Shown here in pieces: positions 1 through 8,449 of a DNA stretch of 40,168 nt. Position numbers and translations under genes: made by a program. The notes under the pieces are model-generated. The model was not told the origin of the DNA. It made no database searches and was given only the letters and a program-made list of their open reading frames with translations. Every line of letters begins with the position of its first letter. Position 1 is the stretch's first letter. Source of the DNA: Longimycelium tulufanense (lineage in GTDB: Bacteria > Actinomycetota > Actinomycetes > Mycobacteriales > Pseudonocardiaceae); assembly GCF_014645795.1 (NCBI RefSeq), contig NZ_BMMK01000033.1, forward strand, positions 1 through 40,168, in the 5' to 3' direction.

Positions 1-54
1 ACATAGCGTCCCAAGGTTGATGCCTCCCTCTGGCTGAGCTTGCTCGCCCCGCTC

Positions 55-94
55 CAGTTGCCAGCATTACTCAACTGCAATGTACTGGCAACTG
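55..94. promoter_or_regulatory. Inverted repeat upstream of riboswitch
   Basis: Two perfect 10-bp arms, CAGTTGCCAG at 55-64 and CTGGCAACTG at 85-94, flank a 20-base spacer. The element lies about 45 bp before the riboswitch, where the promoter should be. It could bind a dimeric regulator or form a hairpin. I recognise no specific regulator site. Seen directly: the dyad. Inferred: a regulatory role. Confidence 0.35.
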
Positions 95-135
95 CGCCCG
101 GATGTGATCCATCCCCTGGTTTGACCGGACTCCCG

Positions 136-280
136 AGCTGGGGCAGCATCGTGCGGCGCAACCCGCGTCGGGTGGGGGAAGTCCGGTCGAAGTCCGGCGC
201 TGACCCGCAACGGTGGGCCGCATTCCGCAGGGCGGAGGCGGCGAGCCCGATTACCCACCCGGCGTGAGTGGCTCCGGCCC
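136..280 (+). promoter_or_regulatory. Cobalamin (B12) riboswitch
   Basis: The core reads GGAAGTCCGGTCGAAGTCCG around 178-197, followed by GCGCTGACCCGCAACGGT at 198-215. This matches the conserved P4-L4/J6-3 core and B12 box of the cobalamin riboswitch class (GGAA..CCGGTG..AATCCGGCGCTG-CCCGC). Complementary GC-rich stretches near 137-144 and 277-284 could close the P1 stem. The element ends about 120 bp before the start of a FecB/BtuF-like gene, which fits a translational or transcriptional switch that lowers uptake-gene expression when coenzyme B12 is plentiful. The exact ends are approximate; the core is the strong part. Confidence 0.85.
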
Positions 281-400
281 CGGCAGGGGCCAGCCGTCGA
301 GGTCCGCGGCCGGGAGCCCCAGGTGCCGCCGGTGTCCGGTCCCACCCCGCGCCGGCGCGGCCCCCGGGCGTGGCCGCGGGCCGCACACCGGAAGGGCACC

Positions 401-1378
401 ATGGGCACCACGAGGACCACCGTCCGTTGGGCCGGCCTGCTGCTGGCCGCGCTCCTCAGCGCCGGTTGCGGCGCGGACACCGGTGAGCGACCACGCAGTG
501 CAGACAGCGGGGTGCAGGTCACCAACTGTGACCGCCCGCAGTCCTTCCCGGAGTCACCTCGGCGCGTGGTGAGCATGAACCAGCACGCCACCGAGATGCT
601 GCTCACGCTCGGCCTCGGCGACCGGATGGTGGGCACCGCCTACCCGGACAGCGACGACGTTCCGCCGCAGCTCGCGGACAGCTACCGCAAGATCCCGAAG
701 CTGTCGGACAGGTACCCGACTTTCGAACAGGTTCTCGCCGCCGAACCCGACCTCGTGGTCGGCGGCTACGCCAGTGCCTTCGCCGAGAAGGAGGGTCGCG
801 GCCGAAAGGCCCTGGAGGACAGGGGAATCCGGACCCTTTTGCTGACGGAGAACTGCACCGAGCGCACCACCTTCGACACGGTCGCCGAAGACCTACGCAT
901 GTTCGGCCGCGTGTTCGGTGTCCCGAATCGTGCCGAGAAGGTCGTTTCCGGGATGAAGGCCCGCCTCGACGCCGTCCGGGCGAAGCTGAAGGACGTCGAG
1001 CCGGTGCCGGTCTTCTTCTATGACAGCGGGAAGAAGTCCGCTTTCACCGTCGGCGGACGTGGACTCGGCAACGAGATCGCGGCAATGGCCGGTGGTCGTA
1101 ACGTCTTCGCCGACAACGACCGGGTTTTCGGCGACGCCAGCTGGGAACAGGTGGCCGAACGGGCTCCTCGCGCCGTCGTGATCATCGACTACCTCGGCAG
1201 CGGCCAGGTGGACACCAAGCGGGAGTACCTGCGTGATCACCCCCTTGCCGGCGCGACCCCCGGTGTCTCCGAGGGAAGGTTCATTGTGCTGGCCCTGCCG
1301 GACATCATCGAGGGGATCCGGATGCCCGACGCTGTCGAGCGCCTGGCAAGGGCACTCCACCCAGAGGTCGCCTGGTGA
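401..1378 (+). CDS. Cobalamin/siderophore ABC transporter binding lipoprotein (BtuF/FecB family)
   Basis: This 325-residue protein is the substrate-binding subunit of a FecBCD/BtuFCD-type importer, expected to be tethered outside the membrane. The ATG at 401 is preferred over an in-frame start at 323 because it gives a clean lipoprotein signal: basic start, hydrophobic stretch, and lipobox L-S-A-G-C with Cys23. A GAAGG motif lies a few bases upstream. The mature part has the Periplasmic_binding_2 layout, with an early segment (RRVVSMNQHATEMLLTLGLG) typical of BtuF and FepB and a later EQVLAAEPDLVVGG segment. The stop overlaps the permease start by 4 bp. The upstream riboswitch makes a corrinoid the likely substrate, though FecB-like proteins for iron siderophores look similar. 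Family is sure; substrate is inferred. Confidence 0.85.
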   Translation: MGTTRTTVRWAGLLLAALLSAGCGADTGERPRSADSGVQVTNCDRPQSFPESPRRVVSMNQHATEMLLTLGLGDRMVGTAYPDSDDVPPQLADSYRKIPKLSDRYPTFEQVLAAEPDLVVGGYASAFAEKEGRGRKALEDRGIRTLLLTENCTERTTFDTVAEDLRMFGRVFGVPNRAEKVVSGMKARLDAVRAKLKDVEPVPVFFYDSGKKSAFTVGGRGLGNEIAAMAGGRNVFADNDRVFGDASWEQVAERAPRAVVIIDYLGSGQVDTKREYLRDHPLAGATPGVSEGRFIVLALPDIIEGIRMPDAVERLARALHPEVAW

Positions 1379-2454
1379 CGCGGGCCGCCGTGCGCCCGCC
1401 GGCCACGGCACGCGGCCAGGACCGACGCCGGCTTCCACTGCCTGTTGTGCTTTCGGGACTGTCGGTAGCGCTCGTGGTGGTGGCGAGTGTCGCCGTGTCG
1501 GTCGGCTCGGTGTGGCTTCCGCTCGACCAGGTTTGGAAGATCATCGTCGACCACGTGTTCCCAGGCGTCGTGCAACGGGACTGGACGCCGGTGCGGGCGG
1601 CGATCGTGTGGGACTCCCGGCTGCCACGGGTGGTGATGGCCGCGGTGGTGGGAGCCGCGCTCGCCCTGTCCGGCGCGGTCGCCCAGGCCGTCACCCGGAA
1701 CCCGCTCGCCGACCCCTATCTGCTCGGCGTCTCCAGCGGGGGCGGCCTGGCCCTGGTCGTGGTCACCGTGCTCGGCATCGGAAGCGGGCTGCTCGGCTAC
1801 GTGACGACCCCGGTCGCCGCGTTTCTCGGTGGCCTGGCCGCCCTGCTGGTCGTTCTCACGATCGGGAGCCGGTCCGGTTCGGTGACCACACTGCTCCTCG
1901 CGGGCATCGCGGTCGCCCAGATCTGTTCGGCGCTCACCTCGTTGATCATCTTCCTGCACAGCCGGGGTGAGGCCGCGAAACAGATACTGCACTGGCTCGC
2001 CGGCGGGATGGGCGATGCCCGGTGGGATGTCCTGGCAGTTCCGTCGGTTGTCCTGCTCGTCACCGGGGCGCTCGCGCTCGGTGCGGCACGCTGGCTCAAT
2101 CTCCTGCACGCCGGGGACGACACCGCGGCCGCACTCGGAATCAGCCCCGCCCGCGTTCGCTGGTACGGGCTCGTCGGCGTTTCCCTCGTGGCGGGCGCCT
2201 CCGTTGCCGTGGCCGGTGGAATCGGGTTCGTCGGGTTGCTGGTGCCCCATGCGGCCGCGTTCCTCGTTGGTTCGGACCTGCGGCGGCTGCTGCCCACAGC
2301 TGCCCTGCTCGGTGCGGTGTTCCTCGTCCTGGCGGATCTACTTGGCCGAATCTGGTCCAGCGCGGGGGAACTTCCGGCAGGTGTGGTGACCGCCCTGGTG
2401 GGTGGGCCCGCCTTCGCGATCCTGTTGGCACGCCAGGGACGGAAATGGACATGA
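1375..2454 (+). CDS. FecCD-type ABC importer permease
   Basis: This 359-residue polytopic membrane protein belongs to the FecCD/BtuC permease family, which forms the translocation pore of cobalamin and iron-siderophore importers. Visible hallmarks are WDSRLPRVVMAAVVGAALALSG after the first membrane span, the NPLADPYLLGVSSGG segment, and the C-terminal GFVGLLVPHAAAFLVG-D-R region that contacts the ATPase. About ten hydrophobic segments are visible, as usual for the family, and a soluble Arg-rich start precedes the first. It starts with GTG inside the stop of the binding-protein gene and overlaps the ATPase gene at an ATGA, so the three are translationally coupled. There is one permease gene, so the pore is expected to be a homodimer. 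Confidence 0.92.
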   Translation: MTRAAVRPPATARGQDRRRLPLPVVLSGLSVALVVVASVAVSVGSVWLPLDQVWKIIVDHVFPGVVQRDWTPVRAAIVWDSRLPRVVMAAVVGAALALSGAVAQAVTRNPLADPYLLGVSSGGGLALVVVTVLGIGSGLLGYVTTPVAAFLGGLAALLVVLTIGSRSGSVTTLLLAGIAVAQICSALTSLIIFLHSRGEAAKQILHWLAGGMGDARWDVLAVPSVVLLVTGALALGAARWLNLLHAGDDTAAALGISPARVRWYGLVGVSLVAGASVAVAGGIGFVGLLVPHAAAFLVGSDLRRLLPTAALLGAVFLVLADLLGRIWSSAGELPAGVVTALVGGPAFAILLARQGRKWT

Positions 2455-3224
2455 GGGTCGAACTTCGTTCCGTAGGTGTTGAGCTGGGCGGCTGTGCTGT
2501 CGTCGACGGTGTCGACCTCGAGGTGCGCCCCGGCGAGGTTGTCGGGCTCGTGGGGCCCAACGGCAGCGGTAAGACCACGCTCCTGCGCACGCTCTACCGG
2601 GCGCTTGCGCCCACGACCGGCACCGTCTTGGTCGAGGGTCATCCCGTGGCGAGCCTGCCTCGTCGCCGGCTCGCCCAGCGTCTTGGCGCGACCGTGCAGG
2701 AACCGGAGCAGCGGGCCGCACTGCGCGTGATCGACGTGGTCGAGCAGGGCCGGGTGTGTCACCAGGGCTGGCTGGAGCCGCTGCGGGCCGAGGATCGGGT
2801 GGCGGTGGCAGCCGCCATCGCCGCGACCGGCCTCGATGAGTTCCGGGAGCGGGACGTGCGCACCCTGTCCGGTGGCGAGCGGCAACGTGTTGCCATCGCG
2901 CGGGCACTCGCCCAGCAGCCCCGGATCCTCGTCCTCGACGAACCCACGAACCACCTGGACCTGCGGCACCAGCTCGCGATCCTGGACCTGACGGCCCGCC
3001 TGGCGGCCGACGGGCTGGCGGTCCTGCTCACGCTGCACGACCTGCGACTGGCGGTGCGGTACTGCGACCGGCTCGCCGTGCTGTCCGCCGGTCGCCTGGT
3101 CGCGGCCGGCGAACCCACCGAGGTTCTGGACACCGAGCTGCTGGCCGAGGTGTTCGGGGTACGGGCGGAAATCCGTCCGAATGCGGACGGGGAACCGGTT
3201 CTCGACGTTCTGGGGCTGGCATGA
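2451..3224 (+). CDS. ABC importer ATP-binding protein (BtuD/FecE family)
   Basis: This 257-residue cytoplasmic ATPase powers the adjacent permease. The Walker A motif GPNGSGKT is at residues 35-42, the signature LSGGERQR follows in the second half, and Walker B is LVLDEPTNHLD with an intact catalytic Glu. The H-loop is LTLHDLRLA. The ATG at 2451 overlaps the permease stop (ATGA); an in-frame ATG two codons earlier at 2445 is an alternative. The length is normal for BtuD/FecE. Its stop in turn overlaps the start of the FhuF-like gene. Function as importer ATPase is well supported; substrate follows the riboswitch argument. Confidence 0.92.
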   Translation: MRVELRSVGVELGGCAVVDGVDLEVRPGEVVGLVGPNGSGKTTLLRTLYRALAPTTGTVLVEGHPVASLPRRRLAQRLGATVQEPEQRAALRVIDVVEQGRVCHQGWLEPLRAEDRVAVAAAIAATGLDEFRERDVRTLSGGERQRVAIARALAQQPRILVLDEPTNHLDLRHQLAILDLTARLAADGLAVLLTLHDLRLAVRYCDRLAVLSAGRLVAAGEPTEVLDTELLAEVFGVRAEIRPNADGEPVLDVLGLA

Positions 3225-3928
3225 GGGAGACGGATCCGCGCGAAAGGGCAGCTGTCAACACCGATCTTCTCCTCGTCGATCAGGGTCCGGGCGTGCGCGT
3301 GGGTGTGCCACCCCAGCACGCGATCCCCTGCCTGGAACTGGAGCGAAGCGTTGACCGGGTGCGTGAGCTGATCGACGCCGAGTTCACCGCCAGCCGGCAC
3401 CGGGTGCGCGCCGCCGCAGTGCGAACGACCCTGTCCGTGCACGCTCTACGGATCTGCCGCGTCACCGTCGTCCCCTGGGCTCTGCACGGCGTCCTGGCCG
3501 CTCCGGCCGGATGCGCCGTCACCGTCGACGGGCACGGCGGCGAACTGTGTGTCGACCCGGACATGATCATCCCGGTGAACCGGAATGACTTCGGTGCGGC
3601 ACGGATGGTGCGCCGTGTTTTGGAGGGCCACCTCGGGGCGGTGGCCGAGCGGATGTCGGGCGAACCGGGCACCGCGCGCCGCGCCATGGAGGGACAGATC
3701 GGGTTCGGTGTGGGGTCGGCGATGGCTCGGGCGAGCCGCGCCGGGGCACCGTTTGGGCCGCTGCTCGCCGGGTATCGCCGGCTCGTCGAGCACGCTCCCT
3801 GGCTTGGCGCGACCGGCTCCCTCCACGTTGTCGAGGGTCGGTTGGAGTTCCGGCGCACGTGCTGTTGCCTCTGGTGGACCGCGCCCGACGAGGAGGAGTG
3901 CACCACCTGTCCGCGCCGCCGTCGGTAG
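3221..3928 (+). CDS. FhuF-like [2Fe-2S] protein, possible metal-cofactor reductase
   Basis: This 235-residue protein ends with Cys215-Cys216, ten residues, Cys227, two residues, Cys230. That is the exact C-C-x10-C-x2-C cluster pattern of the FhuF C-terminal [2Fe-2S] domain, with an extra Cys214 in front. FhuF proteins reduce ferric siderophores in the cytoplasm to release iron. The N-terminal 200 residues are weakly conserved, as usual in the family, with an AxxRxTLSVHALRICR segment near 65-80. The gene starts at an ATGA overlap with the ATPase, so it is the fourth member of a riboswitch-led operon. Either the operon imports an iron chelate despite the B12 riboswitch, or the protein reduces imported cobalt(III) corrinoid. 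The second reading is my inference and untested. Confidence 0.75.
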   Translation: MRETDPRERAAVNTDLLLVDQGPGVRVGVPPQHAIPCLELERSVDRVRELIDAEFTASRHRVRAAAVRTTLSVHALRICRVTVVPWALHGVLAAPAGCAVTVDGHGGELCVDPDMIIPVNRNDFGAARMVRRVLEGHLGAVAERMSGEPGTARRAMEGQIGFGVGSAMARASRAGAPFGPLLAGYRRLVEHAPWLGATGSLHVVEGRLEFRRTCCCLWWTAPDEEECTTCPRRRR

Positions 3929-4524
3929 TCCTGACTAGCCCACCGTTCCGCTGGTCAACGGCAAGGATTGAAGGCGAACGGGGAGTCGACCACTCTGCGA
4001 CAAGGTTGTGCCGGGTGCCGAGTGTTACCGCTGGGCGATGAGCAGCCGCTGGCGCGGACGCGGTCCTCTCTCATTGGCGAGTCCGCACGTGGCGAATGCG
4101 GCCCCGCCTTGTATCGCACCAGTTGCCGCCGGCATGCCGTCTGATGCGAGGAAGATCACTTGTCGCCGCCTGCGCTTGCCCGGGGGCACGAGTGTGGCAC
4201 GGGCTACCGCCAATCGATACATCATGTGGTGAAATAGTGACCGCTTGTAGTCGATAACGGCGGTTTCCTCACGGTAAAGTACTCCGTCAAGGTGGCCGCG
4301 TACGGCGGCGAGGTTGGGCATCAGGGCTTCAGGAGGCGACGGCACGCGTGACTTCTGCGCCGCTCGAGTTGGCGGTGTGTTTCGAACATGGTCGTTCCGC
4401 CACTTGTGCGGATATCGGTTGCGGCGGTCGTGATCTGGTTGCTGTCGGAGTGTGTGAAACATCACGACCCGGCTTGCTTCGTCCGGGTTCACCGCTGCTT
4501 ATGAGCCTTGCTTGAGAAGGAGCC
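3929..4524. other. Gene-poor strip, possible decayed reading frame on the minus strand
   Basis: About 600 bases separate the B12 operon from the HAD gene and look less GC-rich than the operon. No convincing gene is seen. On the minus strand an open frame runs from an ATG at 4321 down to 4025 (about 98 residues). It has a run of Arg/Lys after PPG and an IFLASDGMP segment but no recognisable domain, and a frame extension reaches 4492. It may be a remnant or chance. Complementary 8-bp arms at 4427-4434 and 4461-4468, and a repeated GAGCCTTG just before the HAD gene start, are the only other structures noted. Confidence 0.25.
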
Positions 4525-4527
4525 TTG

Positions 4528-7197
4528 ATGAACAGTGTCGAACTGTCGACGGTGCTGCCGCGCGCCCGGAGACATCGGCAACTCGCACGGCTGTGCTCCA
4601 CGATCGCCGCGAAATCGTGTTCGATCGTGTCGTTCGATGTCTTCGACACCATCCTGTGGCGACGGGTACCGGAACCCACCGACCTGTTCACGGTGCTGGG
4701 CGCCCGCCTACGACAGTCGGGCCACTGCGCGACCTGGGTGGACGAGGCTGCGTTCCGTGCCATGCGGATCGAGGCGGAACAGGCCGCCAGGCGTGCGTGT
4801 GGGCCGGATTCGAGTGAGGTCTCCCTCCTCGACATATGGCGGAAGATGCCGTTGTCGTTGTTCGGCGGCGCGTCCGAGGAAGAGCTCGTCCGGGCCGAGA
4901 TTGACCTCGAACGTGAGTTCACCGTGGTTGATCCGGACATCGCCGACGTGATCGAGCTCGTGCGGGAGAACGACATCCCGATCGTTCTCGTTTCTGACAC
5001 TTACTTCACCGAGGATCAGCTTTCCTACCTGCTCGACCGGCCAGAACTCGAGGCCTTGCGGGATGCTCGGGTGTTCCGCTCCCACGAACACGGTCGGGAT
5101 AAGGCCTCCGGGCTGTGGCGAATCGTTCTCCGCGAGCTGGGATGCAGTCCCAGCCAGATTGTGCATATCGGTGACAACGAGGTCGCCGACGGCCGCGTCC
5201 CGGGCAAGATGGGTGTGCGCACGGTGCGCTACCAGCGCATCGACGAGGATCTGGACCGAGTTCTGAGACGCGAGCGAGACTACACGGGCCCCGTGTGCGG
5301 GTCACTCGTGATGGGAGTCGACCCTGTCGAGGGTGACTTCGGCTTCACCAGTCTCCGGGCGAAGACGGTGCAGGCGCGTCCGGCCGCCCCGAGCGCTGCC
5401 ATAGACACGGCGTGGCGGTACGGCGCGGCTGTCCTCGGACCGGTGTTGACGGGCTTTGCCGAGTGGGTCGCGAAGAAGGCGTGCGATACGGGAACTCGGG
5501 TCGTATGGTGCCCCATGCGGGAAGGCGAGCTGCTCTCCGAACTCGTCAACAACGCCGCTCTCGCCCGTGGACGGAAGGTCGAGGCCAAGCCGCTATGGCT
5601 GTCGCGGCACGTCGTCTCGGTTGCCGCTTTCGCTTCCTTCGACCCCGATACGGTCCGTGAGTTCGTCCGACGCAGCTACGAGCTGACGGTACGGCAGCTC
5701 TTGTCGACCTTGGGCATGAGACCGGGTGATGTCCCCTCCCTGGTAAACCGGCTCGACGACATCATCGACAACCACGAGATCGCCTCCCAGGTCACCCGCG
5801 CCCTGACCGAGTACCCGCACCTGGAGCGCCGTCTGTCGGCGACGACCGCTGCGGCACGCGAACGGCTCCTACGAGCCCTGCGTGACAGTGGTGCCCTTGA
5901 CCACCCTGAGCTCACCATGGTCGACCTGGGTTGGGGTGGCACGATCCAGTACTACCTCGCCAAGGTGCTTCGCCTCGCAGGCGTGGACGTTGTTCCCTCG
6001 GGTCTCTACCTGGCGACGAACGAGCGCTCCCTGCGGCTGTACCAGGATGGGCTGCGGATAGAGGGCTATTTAGGGCAAGCAGGGTGCCCCGAGGACGTCG
6101 TGACCGCCCTGAGCCGTAGTCCTGAAGTGGTGGAGCAGTGCGTGAACGCACTGTGTGGTTCGTTGCTCGACTTCGACGATGACGGGAAGCCTTTATTGGG
6201 CCCATGCGTCGGCGGTTTCGACCAAAACGCCCAACGACGTGCGACGCAGGAAGGCATTCTGGCCTTCCAGGAGCAATGGCACCGGTACGTCACCCGTGCC
6301 CAGGGGAACTGGCCCGACCTGACGGGCACCGCACGGCACCAGCTTGGCCGGATCATGACGGCTGCCCTGAAGATGCCGACCGCCGCCGAAGCTGGGCTCT
6401 TCAGCACCTGGCAGCACGAGGACAACTTCGGTTCCGCCTCGGTAACGGGCCTTCTCCCGGAGGACCTGTTGTCGGCGGTCCCCTACCTGTCCCCGAACGA
6501 CCTTGATGACCTCCATATGCGGGACGCCTTCTGGCCGGCGTTGTTGGCGTCGGCGGACCCCGCACTCTCCGCGGGGGTGCGGGCCCGTGCTGCAGGCCAT
6601 ATCGAGTCGACGGTGTTCGAACCGTCCGGTGAACCGTTCCACACCCACCTGAGATTTCGTACCGGCGACGACAGGTGGCATGACGGACCGCGGCAGCGGG
6701 TGCGGATCAACCACAACGGACTGTCATTTGCTCGCCTGAACGTCGAGGCGGCCGACATCACCGACGTTTCCCTAGCGATTCCCGGCCGTCCCGCCCTGGT
6801 CCGGATCGACTGGATCGAGGCCGCTGTCCTCGCGGGTGGGAGCCCGGAGTACCAGCTTCTTCGTTGGGACGAGCCGAAGGACTTCGCCGGCCTGGTCTTC
6901 GCGGACTGTCGGTGGTTGGGCGACAACTTCGTCGAGTTCGACTTCCCGTACTCGGCGATGTGGCTGCCGTTGGCCGTGCGAGCCGGGGCCCCGGTCACCT
7001 CGACACGGGTCACGATCGCCTTCGCCATGTTGCCCCGGTCAACCTCCCAGTTGGAGCGACGGTTGCCCCCGGCGCCGCGAGTCGCGCGGCTTTCAGGCAG
7101 GATGCGTGAAGAGTTGAAGGCTCGAGGTGTTCGTGGGGTGGCGGTGGGCGCGGCTCGGGTCCTTCAGCGACAGCTGCTGGGGAGGAGTGATCGGTGA
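4528..7197 (+). CDS. Large HAD-superfamily protein, COG5610 type
   Basis: This 889-residue protein has two parts. Residues 30-235 form a HAD domain: FDVFDT with nucleophile-position Asp37, motif II Ser156 in VLVSDTYF, Lys192, and motif IV HIGDNEVADG at 214-222. The acid/base position two residues after Asp37 is Phe, a form common in COG5610, so phosphatase activity is not assured. The second half has the segments seen after the HAD domain in this family: a WCPMREGELLSELV stretch near residue 330 and MVDLGWGGTIQYYLAKVL near 465. Such proteins usually sit in gene clusters for capsule or surface polysaccharides beside glycosyltransferases; none is present here. The ATG at 4528 follows GAAGGAG with 5-base spacing. 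The stop overlaps the methyltransferase GTG by 4 bp. Base composition looks less GC-rich than the surrounding chromosome, suggesting transfer. Confidence 0.75.
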   Translation: MNSVELSTVLPRARRHRQLARLCSTIAAKSCSIVSFDVFDTILWRRVPEPTDLFTVLGARLRQSGHCATWVDEAAFRAMRIEAEQAARRACGPDSSEVSLLDIWRKMPLSLFGGASEEELVRAEIDLEREFTVVDPDIADVIELVRENDIPIVLVSDTYFTEDQLSYLLDRPELEALRDARVFRSHEHGRDKASGLWRIVLRELGCSPSQIVHIGDNEVADGRVPGKMGVRTVRYQRIDEDLDRVLRRERDYTGPVCGSLVMGVDPVEGDFGFTSLRAKTVQARPAAPSAAIDTAWRYGAAVLGPVLTGFAEWVAKKACDTGTRVVWCPMREGELLSELVNNAALARGRKVEAKPLWLSRHVVSVAAFASFDPDTVREFVRRSYELTVRQLLSTLGMRPGDVPSLVNRLDDIIDNHEIASQVTRALTEYPHLERRLSATTAAARERLLRALRDSGALDHPELTMVDLGWGGTIQYYLAKVLRLAGVDVVPSGLYLATNERSLRLYQDGLRIEGYLGQAGCPEDVVTALSRSPEVVEQCVNALCGSLLDFDDDGKPLLGPCVGGFDQNAQRRATQEGILAFQEQWHRYVTRAQGNWPDLTGTARHQLGRIMTAALKMPTAAEAGLFSTWQHEDNFGSASVTGLLPEDLLSAVPYLSPNDLDDLHMRDAFWPALLASADPALSAGVRARAAGHIESTVFEPSGEPFHTHLRFRTGDDRWHDGPRQRVRINHNGLSFARLNVEAADITDVSLAIPGRPALVRIDWIEAAVLAGGSPEYQLLRWDEPKDFAGLVFADCRWLGDNFVEFDFPYSAMWLPLAVRAGAPVTSTRVTIAFAMLPRSTSQLERRLPPAPRVARLSGRMREELKARGVRGVAVGAARVLQRQLLGRSDR

Positions 7198-8276
7198 ACT
7201 TCGACGTCGACCCTGTCGACACCCGACACGACCCACACGCACAGGCCCGGGCCGCACGCCAGAGTCCGCTGCTGTTGCATTCGATGACTCTCTTCAGAGA
7301 GATCTTTGAAGTCGTGTTCGCACGCAAAAACATTTCCACGGTTGTCGAGGTCGGGGTGGAGTCGGGCCAAGCCAGCTCGATGTACCTCGAGCTCGGCGCC
7401 GTGGAGGTCTACTGTGTCGATCCCGTTCCCAGCGACGAACTTCGCACCCAACTCGATCAGTTCGATGCGTTGCATCTCGTCGAGAAGCTCTCCCCCGATG
7501 TGCTGGCCGAGCTGCCACCGGCGGACCTCTACGTACTCGACGGCGACCACAACTACTCGGTCGTGCGGCGGGAGTTCGAGTGGATCGTCCGGAATGTACC
7601 TGATGCGGTGGTCGCCTTCCACGATCTCCTGTGGCCTTGCGGTCGTCGCGATCTGTACTACGAGCCCTCTCCACTTCCGCTTGCAGAACGGTATCCATCG
7701 AGCACGGACGGGCCGACCGTCTGGCACGATGAGCTGACGCCGGCGGGCTTCGTCGGTGCTGGCGCCTTCACCACGGCGGAGAAGGCGGGCGGTGAGCGCA
7801 ACGGTGTACTCACGGCGGTGGAGGATGTTCTGGCGGAGTCGGGAGATCCCGGCTGGTGCCTGGAGTTGGTTCCCGCCGTGTTCGGGATGGGTGTGGCGTT
7901 TCGCCGTGATCAGGTGTTCGCCGGGTCCCTTCGCCGAGCACTCGCCCCCTACACCAACACACGCCTCCTCGCGGCAATGGAGAACAATCGCATCGCCCTG
8001 TACACACGGGTGCTGCAGATGCAGTACGACGCTGAGAGACAGACCGACGAGATCAACAGGCTGGTGGCAGAGAATTCCGAGCTTCGTCAGCAGATCGAGC
8101 GGAACAAGACGGCCGCGGATCCGCAGATCGCTCGCCTATCCGCCGAACTGCGGGTACTCCGGCAGGAGAACCAACGTCTCGCACGGGCGGTCGCCAACCG
8201 CCCATTCACCAGACCATCGTTCGGGCCCTCCCTGCTGGAAGCGGTGCGGATGCTTGGCCGACCGCGACGGAAGTAG
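7194..8276 (+). CDS. Class I SAM-dependent methyltransferase with C-terminal coiled coil
   Basis: This 360-residue protein carries a Methyltransf_24-like Rossmann fold. Motif I is VVEVGVESGQASSMYL near residues 50-65, an acidic DP follows at 76-77, and LDGDHNYSVVRREFEW at 115-130 is the typical metal/substrate loop. HD at 143-144 is in the position of the family's later acidic motif. Residues 265-325 have heptads and repeated Glu, Gln and Arg and are predicted here as a coiled coil, which could link it to the upstream protein. The GTG start at 7194 lies in the stop of the HAD gene, with GGAGG 9 bases upstream, so the two are co-translated. Probable role: methylating a sugar or polysaccharide end, possibly to cap chain growth. 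That role is inferred from the partner and family. Confidence 0.75.
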   Translation: MNFDVDPVDTRHDPHAQARAARQSPLLLHSMTLFREIFEVVFARKNISTVVEVGVESGQASSMYLELGAVEVYCVDPVPSDELRTQLDQFDALHLVEKLSPDVLAELPPADLYVLDGDHNYSVVRREFEWIVRNVPDAVVAFHDLLWPCGRRDLYYEPSPLPLAERYPSSTDGPTVWHDELTPAGFVGAGAFTTAEKAGGERNGVLTAVEDVLAESGDPGWCLELVPAVFGMGVAFRRDQVFAGSLRRALAPYTNTRLLAAMENNRIALYTRVLQMQYDAERQTDEINRLVAENSELRQQIERNKTAADPQIARLSAELRVLRQENQRLARAVANRPFTRPSFGPSLLEAVRMLGRPRRK

Positions 8277-8340
8277 TGCTATGACGTGGGACATCGGGCG
8301 CACCGGTCCGTAGAGTCCAAGAAATATTGCCTTCGAAAGT

Positions 8341-8367
8341 GCTCCCCTCCGCGGGGCGGAGGGGAGC
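8341..8367 (+). terminator. Hairpin terminator after HAD-methyltransferase pair
   Basis: A perfect 11-bp stem, GCTCCCCTCCG at 8341-8351 and CGGAGGGGAGC at 8357-8367, encloses a 5-base loop. It lies 65 bp after the methyltransferase stop. There is no strong T run, only CCTTTT about ten bases later, which is usual for actinobacterial terminators. Confidence 0.75.
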
Positions 8368-8435
8368 AGCAACATTCCTTTTGTGGCCGACGCATGCCGG
8401 GTGACGGCTAGAGGTGTACCGCGACGGCTCCATCA

Positions 8436-8449
8436 TGAGGTGCACCTCA
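8436..8449. promoter_or_regulatory. 14-bp palindrome upstream of ABC-F gene
   Basis: TGAGGTGCACCTCA is a perfect palindrome about 80 bp before the chosen ABC-F start, and a related half site GAGGTGTACC occurs at 8411-8420. It could be an operator or the core of a leader hairpin. It overlaps an in-frame ATG at 8435 that could extend the ABC-F protein by 32 residues, so its meaning depends on where translation starts. Confidence 0.4.
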
